From assembly GCA_903916355.1 (NCBI GenBank), contig CAIWWN010000180.1:1-43765 (forward strand): a stretch of DNA of 43,765 bases, in the 5' to 3' direction. A program made the position numbers and the translations under genes. Within the stretch, counting starts at the first letter, position 1. Each line of letters begins with the position of its first letter. Source of the stretch: an uncultured Burkholderiales bacterium. Lineage in GTDB: Bacteria > Pseudomonadota > Gammaproteobacteria > Burkholderiales > Burkholderiaceae_C. Shown piece after piece: positions 1-8,783 of this stretch. The notes beneath the pieces are model-generated. The model worked only from the letters and a program-made list of their open reading frames with translations. It was not told the origin of the DNA and did no database searches.

Positions 1-2
1 CT

Positions 3-1475
3 TCGGTACAACATGTGATCATTCACGACAACCTGGCCACTGCCGATTTGGCCAGCAGCGAGGTGGCCAGCGCGGTGCGCATGGCACAGACCACGCAGCA
101 GCATGGCGCCGAGGTCGAGGCTTTTGAGCCGATGTGGCTGCCTTTTGACCACCCGTTGTGGATCGTGTATTCCAGCGGCACCACCGGCCTGCCCAAGCCG
201 ATCGTGCATGGCCACGGCGGTACGGTGATCGTGGCGTTGGCTTTGAAAATACTGCACAACGACATTGGCTGCAGCTACCACCCCAACTCTTGGGGCGAGC
301 GCTACCACTGGTACAGCTCCACCGGCTGGGTGATGTGGAACGCGCAACTGGGCGGCTTGCTCAACGGCACCACCTGCATCATTTACGACGGCAACCCCGG
401 TGGCAGCAAAGACAACCCCGATTGGGGCACGCTGTGGCGCTTTGCGGCCGAAATGAAAGTGACCTTCTTCGGCGCCGGCGCGGCCTTTTTTGCCAACTGC
501 CACAAGGCGGGCGTGGACCTGACCCAATGCGGCGACTTGTCGAGCGTGCGCGCTTTGGGCACCACGGGCTCGCCCTTGTCGCCGGACACCCAAAATTGGG
601 GCACCGAGCAGTTTCGCCGTGTGGCGCAAACCTTTGCGCCCGAGCAGCATGTGCCCGACATGTGGTGGTGCAATATTTCGGGCGGCACCGATTTTTGTGG
701 CGCCTTCATTGGTGGCAACCGCGAGTTGCCGCAAGAAGCGGGCGTGATGCAATGCCGCTTGCTCGGCTGCGCGGTCGAAGCCTGGAACGAAGCTGGCGAG
801 CCGGTGCTGGGCGAAGTGGGCGAGCTGGTGTGCACCCAGCCCATCCCGTCCATGCCCTTGTATTTTTGGGGCGACCAGGGCAACGCCCGGTATCTCGCCA
901 GTTACTTTGAGATGTACCCCGCCGGTCACGGCCGCAAACCCGGTGGCGGCGATGCAAGCCCCGAAATGGGCGGCGTCTGGCGCCATGGCGATTGGTTGCG
1001 CATCGGCACGCCCGAGGGCGGTGGCGAAGGCTGTGTGATTTTTGGCCGCAGCGATGCCACCATCAACCGCCACGGCCTGCGCATGGGCACCAGCGAGCTG
1101 TACAGCGCGGTGGAGGCCCTGCCTGAAGTGATGGACAGCATGGTGGTGGACTTGGAATACCTGGGCCGCGAAAGCTATATGCCTTTGTTTGTGGTGCTGC
1201 GCAGCGGCACCACCTTGGACGCGGCCTTGCAAGCCAAGATCAACAACGCGATCAAAACCGCCCTCAGTCCGCGTTTCACTCCCAACGAAATGTTTCAGGT
1301 GGCAGAAATCCCGCGCACCCTGTCTGGCAAAAAGCAGGAGTTGCCCATCAAAAAACTGATGCTGGGCCAGCCGCTGGAAAAGGTGGTGAACAAAGACGCC
1401 ATGGCCAACCCCGGTTGCTTGGATTGGTATGTGGCCTTGGCCCAAGCGCACTTGGCCAAGGCGGCGGTGCACTGA
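3..1475 (+). CDS. Acetoacetyl-CoA synthetase, C-terminal part (5' end outside window)
   Basis: This is an adenylate-forming (ANL) enzyme that activates acetoacetate to acetoacetyl-CoA with ATP in the cytoplasm, linking ketone-body or polyhydroxybutyrate turnover to central metabolism. The reading frame is open to the window edge; a GTG at 15 lies mid-protein, so the true start is upstream. About 490 residues are visible against a usual 650 or so, so the N-terminal quarter is missing. Motifs seen are the ATP-binding core YSSGTTGLPKP (about residues 52-62 from the GTG), SGGTDFCGAF, the hinge region GVWRHGDWLRIG, GRSDATINRHGLRMG, and SGKKQELPIKK near the end, which holds the catalytic lysine. 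The long loops around HPNSWGERYHWYSSTGW are typical of acetoacetate rather than acetate CoA ligases. The next gene is convergent, 30 bases away. Confidence 0.92.
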   Translation, partial: SVQHVIIHDNLATADLASSEVASAVRMAQTTQQHGAEVEAFEPMWLPFDHPLWIVYSSGTTGLPKPIVHGHGGTVIVALALKILHNDIGCSYHPNSWGERYHWYSSTGWVMWNAQLGGLLNGTTCIIYDGNPGGSKDNPDWGTLWRFAAEMKVTFFGAGAAFFANCHKAGVDLTQCGDLSSVRALGTTGSPLSPDTQNWGTEQFRRVAQTFAPEQHVPDMWWCNISGGTDFCGAFIGGNRELPQEAGVMQCRLLGCAVEAWNEAGEPVLGEVGELVCTQPIPSMPLYFWGDQGNARYLASYFEMYPAGHGRKPGGGDASPEMGGVWRHGDWLRIGTPEGGGEGCVIFGRSDATINRHGLRMGTSELYSAVEALPEVMDSMVVDLEYLGRESYMPLFVVLRSGTTLDAALQAKINNAIKTALSPRFTPNEMFQVAEIPRTLSGKKQELPIKKLMLGQPLEKVVNKDAMANPGCLDWYVALAQAHLAKAAVH

Positions 1476-1505
1476 AGCGGGCGCAGGCCACGGGGCTTTG
1501 GCGCC

Positions 1506-2747
1506 TTAGGTGTTCTCGGGCAACACCTTGGCAGGGCGGTGTCGCTGCGCCCGGTAAATAGACGCCCGACCCGAAAACAAATAGCTCACCGCGCAGGCCA
1601 GCGCGGCAAACGCCCCTACCTCAACGCCAAACAACTCCATGGCCATCACGCTACAGGCCAAGGGGGTGTTGGCGGCACCGGCGAATACCGCTACAAACCC
1701 GACGGCGGCCATCAGGCCCAGCGGCATTTGCAATGAAGGCGCCAAGGCGTTGCCCAGTGTGGCCCCGATGTAAAACAGCGGCGTGACCTCGCCGCCTTTA
1801 AAGCCCGCACCCAAAGAGGCCACGGTCAGGGCGAGCTTGGCGGCAAAGTCCCAAGGCGCCAGCGGCTGCGAAAACGCCTCAACGATGACGGGAATGCCCA
1901 AACCGATGTAACGGTCGGCCTGGCCCCACCAGACGATGGCGGCGATCAGTGTGCCACCCACCAAGGGCCGCAAGGGGGCGTACGGGATGCGCTGTTTCAC
2001 CCACGCGCTCAGGCCATGGGTGCTGAGGGCAAACACGCGCCCAGTCAGGCCCATCAGGCCGCCGGCCAAGACCATGGCGGTCAGGCTCCAAGTGCCGAGC
2101 GCGGGCAGGCTGCCTGCGCTGTACAGCGTGTGCTGCACGCCCCACCACAGGCCCACGTGGTCCGCCGCCACCGCCGCCACCACACAAGGCAGCAAGGCGG
2201 CCCAGCGCATGTGGCGCAGCGCTGGACCGGCCAACACCTCGAGCGCAAACACCGCACCGGCCAGTGGCGTGCCAAAGACCGAGGCAAAGCCCGCGGCGAT
2301 GCCCGTCATCAACACCACCCGGCGTTGCGGCGCAGACAACTTGAAGTGGTGACACAGCTGATCGGCCAAGGCGCCGCCCATTTGCACCGCCGTACCCTCG
2401 CGCCCCACCGAGGCGCCGAACAGATGCGAGACCACGGTACTGCCCAAAATCAGCGGCGCCATGCGCAGCGGCACCACTTGGCGTGGGTCGTGAATTTCAT
2501 CGATCAGCAAGTTGTTGCCTGCGTCCACCGAGCGCCCCCATTTCAGGTACAGCCAGCCCACGGCAAAACCCGCGAAAGGCAAACCCAAGATCAGCCAGCG
2601 GTGCGCCTCACGTGTGCGCGTGGCCCAATCCAGGCTGAACAAAAACAGGGCCGACGCTGAGCCTGCCAGGAGGGCAACCCCTAGGCACAGACACATCAAC
2701 CAGCCCGCGGCGCGGGCTTTGCTTAAGAAAAAAGACAAGCTTGGCAA
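1506..2747 (-). CDS. ClC-family anion/proton antiporter, probably fluoride type (CLC-F)
   Basis: A multi-spanning inner-membrane ClC protein of 413 residues. Seen: GREGT at about residues 115-119, with the gating glutamate at 117; GFKGGEVTPLFYIGATLGN around residue 300; and many hydrophobic helices. In place of the chloride-selective GSGIP loop it has GNNLL (residues 77-81) followed by IDEIHDP. From memory, this arrangement is typical of the fluoride-exporting CLC-F branch, so fluoride export is the favoured role, though that is inference. The frame opens with TTG, with a weak AAGG about nine bases upstream; the next ATG is residue 18. It lies 48 bases after soxZ on the same strand and may be co-transcribed. 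I found no fluoride (crcB) riboswitch in that short gap. A general chloride/nitrate ClC remains possible. Confidence 0.85.
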   Translation of the reverse strand: MPSLSFFLSKARAAGWLMCLCLGVALLAGSASALFLFSLDWATRTREAHRWLILGLPFAGFAVGWLYLKWGRSVDAGNNLLIDEIHDPRQVVPLRMAPLILGSTVVSHLFGASVGREGTAVQMGGALADQLCHHFKLSAPQRRVVLMTGIAAGFASVFGTPLAGAVFALEVLAGPALRHMRWAALLPCVVAAVAADHVGLWWGVQHTLYSAGSLPALGTWSLTAMVLAGGLMGLTGRVFALSTHGLSAWVKQRIPYAPLRPLVGGTLIAAIVWWGQADRYIGLGIPVIVEAFSQPLAPWDFAAKLALTVASLGAGFKGGEVTPLFYIGATLGNALAPSLQMPLGLMAAVGFVAVFAGAANTPLACSVMAMELFGVEVGAFAALACAVSYLFSGRASIYRAQRHRPAKVLPENT

Positions 2748-2795
2748 TCCAAAAACCTTATTCGCTCGGAACGCAGGAAAAAGTGAGGCAATGAG

Positions 2796-3122
2796 TCAGA
2801 TCACGTTCAAGGTTTGCGTCAGCACACCTTGAAGCCCGCGGTCATCCAGCCATTCGGCCCTGAACTCGGCCGTTTGATCGGCACGCAGGTAAAACTCAAA
2901 GTAGGGATTGGTCGCAATGCCGGAAGACGGCTCCACCCGCAACACCTCTTGTTGGCCCAGTGTACAGAGCAGTTGCCGGATCACATTGCGGGGCACCAGT
3001 TTACCGTTGAGGTCTTGCAAATAGCCTGTGTCCATGGGGTGCTGAATCAACAAGCGCACTTTCACCACATCGCCTGCGGTGATCCGATCGGGCCATTGAA
3101 CGCGAGCGATGGCCATGGTCAT
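2796..3122 (-). CDS. soxZ: SoxZ-like sulfur carrier subunit
   Basis: A small protein (108 residues) of the SoxZ family, the immunoglobulin-like partner of SoxY. In thiosulfate oxidation the SoxYZ pair carries sulfur intermediates in the periplasm. Seen: the family pattern KVRLLIQHPMDTGYLQD...GKLVP near residues 20-45, and SGIATNPYFEFYLRAD in the second half. The ATG at 3122 overlaps the soxY stop as ATGA, implying translational coupling; a second ATG two codons on is possible. There is no signal peptide of its own, as is normal for SoxZ, which is exported bound to SoxY. No soxXABCD genes are visible, so this pair probably serves the adjacent molybdenum enzyme rather than a full Sox system; that is inference. 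Confidence 0.88.
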   Translation of the reverse strand: MTMAIARVQWPDRITAGDVVKVRLLIQHPMDTGYLQDLNGKLVPRNVIRQLLCTLGQQEVLRVEPSSGIATNPYFEFYLRADQTAEFRAEWLDDRGLQGVLTQTLNVI

Positions 3123-3604
3123 GAGGCGTCCACGCAAGCTGATTCCGTGACGATGATTTCCATGCGGTCGTAACGGAACTCGCCGCTCGACAACCTGGCC
3201 AAGGCCACCACGTCCTGGGTGCCGGCCAAGCGCACCCGCGTGCTGATCTCGGCGCGGCCATTCCAGGGCCCCAGCTGAAACACGGCCATGAGGGTGACGG
3301 GGTTTCGCTGTGACAAGAGATGCACATGCGTCACATGGTCTTGCGCGGTCATCGGGCTGTTGACCTGGACTTGCACCGGCACCAAGGAGCCGTTTTCGGC
3401 GAGGATGGGCGCGGTCAGCGTGACATCCATTTTCACCAGCCTGGCCCCAGCCACCCAGGGCTTCACCATCTCTTCAAAAGTCAGCAGATGCCCGGAATTC
3501 ATTTGCTGAGCATGCGCAGAGCGCAGCCCTGCGGCAACCCAGGGCAGTCCGCTCAGCAAGAGGCCCACCAGCCCTCTGCGCCGGGCGTATCCCCTTCGGT
3601 TCAT
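3119..3604 (-). CDS. soxY: SoxY-like carrier with atypical C-terminal arm
   Basis: A 161-residue SoxY-family protein. The N-terminus carries a twin-arginine type signal (RRGYARRRGLVG, a hydrophobic stretch, then SAHA before the mature start), so it is probably exported folded with SoxZ by Tat. The body has SoxY-like strands such as NGSLVPVQVQVNSPM and VTHVHLLSQRNPVTLMAVFQL. Canonical SoxY ends in GGCGG, the flexible arm whose cysteine carries the substrate. Here the end is VTESACVDAS: the cysteine is kept, but the glycines are gone and four residues follow it. This recalls SoxY paralogues described with an AACIE-type arm, a match made from memory. The ATG at 3604 overlaps the iorB stop (ATGA). 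It is most likely a dedicated carrier or partner of the iorAB enzyme rather than a thiosulfate-oxidation protein. Confidence 0.85.
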   Translation of the reverse strand: MNRRGYARRRGLVGLLLSGLPWVAAGLRSAHAQQMNSGHLLTFEEMVKPWVAGARLVKMDVTLTAPILAENGSLVPVQVQVNSPMTAQDHVTHVHLLSQRNPVTLMAVFQLGPWNGRAEISTRVRLAGTQDVVALARLSSGEFRYDRMEIIVTESACVDAS

Positions 3605-5784
3605 GCCGTCTTGCCTTGCACCCTTGCCAAACTCAAACCATGGTTCTTCAAAGGCAAAGAGCGGATGCGTTTGCCCAGCGCCGCAGAAATGGCATTCACC
3701 AAGGCCGGCGCCAAGGGCGCCTGCGCGGGTTCGCCCACGCCGCCCCAAAAGCCGCCGGTGGGGGCAATCACCACCTCGACCTTGGGCATTTCGTTCAAGC
3801 GCATCATGCGGTAGTCATGAAAGTTCGATTGCTCGACGCGGCCTTCCTTGATGGTGTTTTCACCCCAGAAGATGGCGGTCAGGCCGTGCACCACGCTGCC
3901 CTGGAACTGCGCCACGATGTTGTCGGGGTTGACGGCATACCCGGGGTCGATGCCAATCACCACGCGGTGGATCTTGACCTCGTTCTTGGCGTTGACGGAG
4001 ACCTCGCACACGCACGCGGTCCAGCTGCCATAGCCCTCGGTTTCGGCCACGCCGCGAAACACCCCTGGGGGCAAGGCGCTGCCCCAGCCTGCGGCTTTGG
4101 TCACGGCCTCCAAAATGCTGCGGTCGCGTTTGGACTTTTCGTTGTTGGGCAGCATGGCCAGACGAAAGGCCACCGGGTCTTTGCCTGCGGCTTGGGCCAA
4201 CTCGTCAATAAAGCATTCGCGCCCATAGGGGTTTTGCGAATGCCCCACCGAGCGCCAGAAGCCCACCGGCACATTGGTGTTGCGCTGGGCGTAATCGACC
4301 AAGGTGTTGGGAATGTCGTAGGGGTGGTCATTGAAACTGGCGACCGCCTGCCCGTCAATGCCTTTGGGCAAAGGCAGCTTGAGCAGCGTGGCCAGAATCG
4401 ACGGTGCGCTGACGCGGATGTGCAGCGCGTCGACCTTGCCGCTGGCGTCCAGTCCGGCCTTGAAGCGCATCAGGCTGGCAGGGCGGTACAGGCCGTGCTG
4501 GATTTCTTCTTCGCGTGTCCACAGCATCTTGACTGGTTTGCCCGCCATGGCCTTGGCAATCATGACGGCTTGGCGCGTGAAGTCTTGCGGGCTCTTGCGC
4601 CCCAAGCCGCCACCCAGTTGCACCGGATGCACTTTCACATTCGGCTGGGGCACGCCGGCTGTGGCCGCGCCCACAGCCAAGGTGGCCTCAGGGTTTTGCG
4701 TGGACGACCAGATCTCCAGCTTGTCCCCCTGCAGCCAAGCGGTGCACACCATAGGCTCCATGGTGGCGTGGGCCAAATAGGGCGTGAAGTAATCCGCCTC
4801 CACCACTTTGGCCGCCTTGCTCAAGGCTTCAGCTGTATTGCCGTCGTTGCGGGCCACGGCCAGTTCGGTTTGCTCCATGCCCGCCTTGAAGTGCGCCATG
4901 ATGGCCGCGCTGCTCAGTGTGCCGTGCTCGCCCACATCCCAATCCACCACCACTTCGCGCAACGCCTCTTTGGCGCGCCACCAGTTGTCGGCCACCACGG
5001 CCACAAACTCGCCCAGGTTCAGGACCTTGACGATGCCGCGGCGGTTCTCCACCTTGGACGCGTCCATGCTTTTGACCTTGCCGTTGAACACGGGGCAAGC
5101 GGCAACGGCCGCATGCAGCATGCCCGGCAATTGCGTGTCGATGCCATAACGGATACGACCGGCCACGATATCTGGAATGTCCACGCGGGCAATCGGTTTG
5201 CCGATCAGGACCCAGTCTTTGGGGTCTTTGAGCGTGACCTCTTTGGGCGCTTCGAGCTGGGCTGCAGCCTGGGCCAATTGGCCGTAACTCAGGCTGCGTT
5301 TGCTCGGCGCATGGCTGACTTTGCTGAGCGAAGCCTTGCATTCTGCGGCCGGAACGCCCCATTGCTGAGCGGCTGCGGCGACCAGCATGTGGCGCGCAGT
5401 GGCGCCGGCTTTACGCAGGTACTCCTGCGAGTTGCGAATCGTGCGGCTGCCCACCGAGGCCATGTCGCCATAAGCCCGTTTGGTGCGCAAGTTCTCATGG
5501 GCGGTGGCGTACTCGACACGGACCTTTTTCCAGTCGGCATCGAGCTCCTCGGCAATGATCATGGGCGCGGACGTCATGCTGCCTTGGCCCATTTCGGCGC
5601 GCGCGTAGCGGATGACAATGGTGTCGTTGGGCTCGATTTCGACCCACACATTGAGCTGTGGGGCGTTGGCCGCGCTGGCCCGCTCGGGCACAAAAAATCC
5701 CAAAGACAAACCCGCTGTCGTACCGCTGGTGACTTTGAGGAAATGGCGCCGGTCCATGCCGGCGTTCAAGCTGAGTTTGTTCAT
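3601..5784 (-). CDS. iorB: Isoquinoline 1-oxidoreductase-type molybdenum hydroxylase, large subunit
   Basis: The catalytic subunit (727 residues) of a two-subunit molybdopterin hydroxylase of the xanthine dehydrogenase superfamily, IorB/aldehyde dehydrogenase branch. It probably hydroxylates an N-heterocycle or oxidises an aldehyde in the periplasm. The N-terminus has a classical Tat motif, [12 protein letters not shown], at about residues 10-21, followed by a hydrophobic segment. Pterin and active-site motifs seen are [47 protein letters not shown] and [19 protein letters not shown], the last with the probable catalytic glutamate. The ATG at 5784 overlaps the iorA stop (ATGA), and its own stop overlaps the soxY start. 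An in-frame upstream extension to 6177 is antisense-like and arginine-rich and is not part of the gene. The substrate is not predictable. Confidence 0.9.
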   Translation of the reverse strand: MNKLSLNAGMDRRHFLKVTSGTTAGLSLGFFVPERASAANAPQLNVWVEIEPNDTIVIRYARAEMGQGSMTSAPMIIAEELDADWKKVRVEYATAHENLRTKRAYGDMASVGSRTIRNSQEYLRKAGATARHMLVAAAAQQWGVPAAECKASLSKVSHAPSKRSLSYGQLAQAAAQLEAPKEVTLKDPKDWVLIGKPIARVDIPDIVAGRIRYGIDTQLPGMLHAAVAACPVFNGKVKSMDASKVENRRGIVKVLNLGEFVAVVADNWWRAKEALREVVVDWDVGEHGTLSSAAIMAHFKAGMEQTELAVARNDGNTAEALSKAAKVVEADYFTPYLAHATMEPMVCTAWLQGDKLEIWSSTQNPEATLAVGAATAGVPQPNVKVHPVQLGGGLGRKSPQDFTRQAVMIAKAMAGKPVKMLWTREEEIQHGLYRPASLMRFKAGLDASGKVDALHIRVSAPSILATLLKLPLPKGIDGQAVASFNDHPYDIPNTLVDYAQRNTNVPVGFWRSVGHSQNPYGRECFIDELAQAAGKDPVAFRLAMLPNNEKSKRDRSILEAVTKAAGWGSALPPGVFRGVAETEGYGSWTACVCEVSVNAKNEVKIHRVVIGIDPGYAVNPDNIVAQFQGSVVHGLTAIFWGENTIKEGRVEQSNFHDYRMMRLNEMPKVEVVIAPTGGFWGGVGEPAQAPLAPALVNAISAALGKRIRSLPLKNHGLSLARVQGKTA

Positions 5785-6239
5785 GCGCGGGCCCCTTTGT
5801 TGGCCACGGCATGGATGGCCGTGCGGATGCGCGCATAGGTGCCGCATCGACAGATGTTGCTCATGGCCGCGTCGATGTCTTCGTCGCTGGGCTTGGGTTT
5901 TTTCTTCAGCAGTGCCACGGCCGCGAGCATCTGGCCGCCTTGACAGTAGCCACACTGCGGCACCTGGTGGTCGATCCAAGCCTGCTGCACTGCATGCAGT
6001 TGCCCCTTGTTGGCCAAGCCTTCGATGGTGATGACTTTTTGACCGGCCGCCGCCGACACGGGGTAGGCGCATGAGCGCACCGGCTCGCCATTGAGCAACA
6101 CCGTGCAGGCACCGCATTGCGCAATGCCACAGCCGAATTTCGGCCCCTTGATGTCCAACTCGTCCCGCAAAGCCCAAAGCAAGGGCATTTCAGGCTCGGT
6201 GTCGAGCGTGTGGTTTTGACCATTCACTGTCAGCTTCAT
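5781..6239 (-). CDS. iorA: Isoquinoline 1-oxidoreductase-type [2Fe-2S] small subunit
   Basis: A 152-residue iron-sulfur subunit that takes electrons from the molybdenum subunit. The plant-type ferredoxin cluster motif [12 protein letters not shown] lies at about residues 36-47, with a further cysteine at SCAYP. The second [2Fe-2S] domain has CGYCQGGQ and [15 protein letters not shown]. This order is standard for the small subunit of xanthine-oxidase-family enzymes. It has no export signal and presumably rides out with IorB. The ATG at 6239 has a GGGGAG ribosome site nine bases upstream and a good sigma-70-like promoter at 6273-6301. It is the first gene of iorA-iorB-soxY-soxZ, in which all three junctions are ATGA overlaps. 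Confidence 0.92.
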   Translation of the reverse strand: MKLTVNGQNHTLDTEPEMPLLWALRDELDIKGPKFGCGIAQCGACTVLLNGEPVRSCAYPVSAAAGQKVITIEGLANKGQLHAVQQAWIDHQVPQCGYCQGGQMLAAVALLKKKPKPSDEDIDAAMSNICRCGTYARIRTAIHAVANKGARA

Positions 6240-6272
6240 GTCTATCGTCTCCCCATGTATGGATATGGGCAG

Positions 6273-6301
6273 ACTATGACGTGCCGGCGACCTTCATGCA
6301 A
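6273..6301 (-). promoter_or_regulatory. Candidate sigma-70 promoter of the iorAB-soxYZ operon
   Basis: Read on the minus strand there is TTGCAT (6301-6296), a spacer of exactly 17 bases, then CATAGT (6278-6273). This leaves a leader of about 30 bases before the iorA ATG, with GGGGAG as ribosome site. Box similarity is moderate and the spacing is optimal. Confidence 0.5.
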
Positions 6302-6404
6302 TTAGGAAACTACGCACAAAACCAAACGCAATGCTCCAATGAGTCGCTTGCGTGACGGGGCGGCGAAAGCTCTGCCGAACTCGCTCAAACGCCACCGCAG
6401 AGGA

Positions 6405-7493
6405 TCAGGACGCGGCTTCGTTCGTGAGCAACACGCCGCGGCGTATTTGGTCGCGCTCGATGGACTCGAACAAGGCTTTGAAATTGCCTTCACCAAAGCC
6501 ATCGTCCGCGCGCCGTTCAATGAACTCAAAGAACACCGGGCCCAGCTGGTTTTGCGAAAAAATTTGCAGCAGCAGCTTGGCCTGGCCGCCTTGGGTCGAA
6601 CCGTCCAGCAAAATGCCGCGCGTTTGTAAGTCAGGCACATGCACGCCGTGGCCGGGCAAGCGCTCTTGCAGCATCTCGTAGTACACCTCGTTGGGCGCGG
6701 TCATCAGGGGTACGCCCGCCAGCTGCAATCGGTCCACGGTGTCCACCAGGTTGTCGGTCAGCAAGGCGATGTGCTGAATCCCCTCGCCGTTGTAGGCCAT
6801 CAAAAACTCTTCGATCTGGCCCGAGCCCTTGGACGACTCTTCGTTCAGTGGGATGCGAATTTTGCCGTCGGGCGCTGTCATGGCTTTGGAGGTGAGGCCG
6901 GTGTGCGTGCCCTGAATGTCAAAGTAGCGAATCTCGCGGAAGTTGAACAGCCGCTCGTAAAAGCTGGCCCAAAAGCCCATGCGCCCTCGGTACACGTTGT
7001 GCGTGAGGTGGTCGATGAGTTTGAGGCCATGGCCCACGGGGTGGCGCTCAGCGCCGTCCAAAAACTCAAAGTCAATGTCGTAAATCGACTTACCGTCTTC
7101 AAAGCGGTCGATCAAATACAGCGGTGCGCCACCAATGCCCTTGATGGCGGGTAGACGCAGTTCCATCGGTCCGGTCGGGATCTCAATGGGTTGAGCCCCC
7201 AAAGCAAGAGCGCGCGCATAAGCTTGGTGCGCGTCTTTGACGCGAAACGCCATGCCGCACGCCGAAGGCCCGTGCTCGGCCGCAAAGTAGGCGGCGGCGC
7301 TGTTCGGCTCTTGGTTGACGATGAAGTTGATGTCGCCTTGGCGGTACAGCAGCACGTTTTTGGACCGGTGTTTGGCGATGAGGCTAAAGCCCATGGCCTC
7401 AAACACCGGGCCGAGCGCGGCCGGATCGGGGGAGGCAAATTCAACAAACTCGAAGCCGCACAACCCCATGGGGTTGTCAAATAAATCAGACAT
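6405..7493 (-). CDS. hppD: 4-Hydroxyphenylpyruvate dioxygenase
   Basis: Converts 4-hydroxyphenylpyruvate and O2 to homogentisate in tyrosine catabolism, as a non-haem iron enzyme of the vicinal-oxygen-chelate fold. At 362 residues it has the usual bacterial length. The 2-His-1-Glu iron site can be placed: His162 (DHLTHNV), His241 ([11 protein letters not shown]) and Glu323 (FFEFIERR), with the typical C-terminal [18 protein letters not shown]. The ATG at 7493 was chosen because GGAG lies about eight bases upstream; an in-frame upstream extension to 7529 has no such site. No other homogentisate-pathway gene is in the window, so it seems to be a single-gene unit. Confidence 0.95.
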   Translation of the reverse strand: MSDLFDNPMGLCGFEFVEFASPDPAALGPVFEAMGFSLIAKHRSKNVLLYRQGDINFIVNQEPNSAAAYFAAEHGPSACGMAFRVKDAHQAYARALALGAQPIEIPTGPMELRLPAIKGIGGAPLYLIDRFEDGKSIYDIDFEFLDGAERHPVGHGLKLIDHLTHNVYRGRMGFWASFYERLFNFREIRYFDIQGTHTGLTSKAMTAPDGKIRIPLNEESSKGSGQIEEFLMAYNGEGIQHIALLTDNLVDTVDRLQLAGVPLMTAPNEVYYEMLQERLPGHGVHVPDLQTRGILLDGSTQGGQAKLLLQIFSQNQLGPVFFEFIERRADDGFGEGNFKALFESIERDQIRRGVLLTNEAAS

Positions 7494-7774
7494 GAGAACA
7501 CTCCAGAAAAAAAGATCAACGAAAAACAACCGGCATCACAAGGATGCAGGCGGTGCGCACGGCTTGCCGCGCGTGCTGCGGGCCAAGTGAACGCCGAAGA
7601 TCAAAATTTGTCTGGACATGTAAGGTGGTTAGAGGGGCCCAAAGTGGCCCGAAAGCTCAGTCTAACGGCTTTCATGCATCTTGTGGCCCTTGCGTGACAG
7701 GGGCAAGGGTTTTGCCTGTCGTGCAGCGCGGCAGATGGTTCAGAATGCATGAGCCGAACCTTTGGAGCATGTGC

Positions 7775-8743
7775 ATGAAAAAATGGGCTTTCACCTTGGG
7801 TGCCTTGTGGATCAGCCTGGCGAGCAGCGCTTTGTGGGCGCAAGACAAATTTCCGAGTCACCCGGTGACCCTGATCGTGCCGCAAGTCGCCGGGGGTGCT
7901 AACGACGCCATCGCCCGCGTCTTGGCGCAAAAATTGACCGAGCAAACCGGCCAGTCGTTTATCGTCGAAAACCGGCCCGGTGCGGGCGGCAATGTGGGCA
8001 CGGTGTCCGCAGCCAAGGCCAAGCCCGACGGCTACACCTTGCTGACCACGGCCGACAGTGTGCAAGTCATCAACCCCGCCCTGTACGCCAAAACCGGTTT
8101 CGATCCGGTGAAAGACTTTGAGCCCGTGGCGCCGCTGGCCAAGGCCGGTTATGTGCTGGTGGCCAACCCCACTTTTGCCGCCAACACGGTGGCCGAGTTC
8201 ATCAGCCTGGCCAAAATGCAGCCAGGCAAATATGCGATTGCCTCCGCTGGCAATGGCACCTTGAATCATTTGATTGGCGAGATGCTGCAAAAAGCCGCCG
8301 ACATCAAACTCCAGCACATCCCCTACAAAGGCGCAGCCGCGGCGGCCACCGACGTGGTCAGCGGCCAGGTGCCACTGTCGGTGCAGAGCATGCCCTCGTC
8401 GATCGCCTTCATCAAGGCTGGCCGGCTCAAGGTGCTGGGCGTGGTGAACGAAAAACGTCTGCCCGCCTTGCCCGATGCGCCGACCATTGGTGAAACCCTG
8501 AAAGGCTTTGGTGCCACGCCCTGGTACGGCTTGTTTGCACCGGCCGGAACGCCCAAGGCGGTGACCCTCTTTTTGCAAAATGAAATTGGCAAAGCGCTGG
8601 ACGATCCCGATGTGCGGGCCAAGCTGGCCAATTTGGGTTGCGAACCGTTCAAAGGCAGTTCTGAGCAACTGGCGCAAATCGTCAAAGACGACTTGACCCG
8701 CTGGGCCAAGATCGTCAAAGAATCGGGCGCGACGGTAGACTGA
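7775..8743 (+). CDS. Bug/TctC-family periplasmic receptor
   Basis: A tripartite tricarboxylate transporter receptor (Bug family), a periplasmic protein that binds small carboxylates. It has 322 residues, with a Sec signal peptide (KKWAFTLGALWISLASSALWA). Family motifs seen are FPSHPVTLIVPQVAGGANDAIAR, NRPGAGGNVGT, LQHIPYKGAAAA and the C-terminal LARWAKIVKESG-like end. The ATG at 7775 has GGAG seven bases upstream, while an ATG two codons earlier sits almost on top of that site. No TctA or TctB membrane subunits are nearby, which is usual for the expanded Bug receptors of Burkholderiales. The 280 bases upstream hold a small GC hairpin (CCCTTGC/GCAAGGG, 7687-7709, followed by TTTT). The ligand is unknown. 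Confidence 0.9.
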   Translation: MKKWAFTLGALWISLASSALWAQDKFPSHPVTLIVPQVAGGANDAIARVLAQKLTEQTGQSFIVENRPGAGGNVGTVSAAKAKPDGYTLLTTADSVQVINPALYAKTGFDPVKDFEPVAPLAKAGYVLVANPTFAANTVAEFISLAKMQPGKYAIASAGNGTLNHLIGEMLQKAADIKLQHIPYKGAAAAATDVVSGQVPLSVQSMPSSIAFIKAGRLKVLGVVNEKRLPALPDAPTIGETLKGFGATPWYGLFAPAGTPKAVTLFLQNEIGKALDDPDVRAKLANLGCEPFKGSSEQLAQIVKDDLTRWAKIVKESGATVD

Positions 8744-8745
8744 TG

Positions 8746-8783
8746 CGCCTGCGCGCCAGCCCCATGGGGGGCGCGTTCAGGCG
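8746..8783. terminator. Strong hairpin between convergent genes
   Basis: Nested inverted repeats CGCCTG/CAGGCG (8746-8751 and 8778-8783), CGCGCC/GGCGCG and CCCC/GGGG around a two-base loop make a nearly continuous stem. It sits in the 33-base gap between the Bug receptor gene and the GST gene and reaches over the GST stop codon. There is no clear U-tract, so its role as a bidirectional terminator is inferred. Confidence 0.5.

Noticed and set aside
2748-2795. Fluoride (crcB) riboswitch ahead of the ClC gene
   Set aside because: The gap is only 48 bases and shows none of the conserved pseudoknot sequence.
3616-5838. Very long open frame (740 codons) on the plus strand, opposite iorB
   Set aside because: It is His-, Gly- and Ala-rich, lacks any domain, and mirrors a well-supported gene in the opposite strand; high GC codon bias keeps the antisense frame open.
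7687-7713. Terminator or regulatory hairpin CCCTTGC/GCAAGGG with TTTT upstream of the Bug receptor gene
   Set aside because: There is a short stem and a T-run of only four; no gene ends nearby on the plus strand, so I did not list it as a feature.
7601-8677. Long minus-strand open frame opposite the Bug receptor gene
   Set aside because: Composition is typical of an antisense shadow (His/Gly/Gln-rich) with no recognisable motif.
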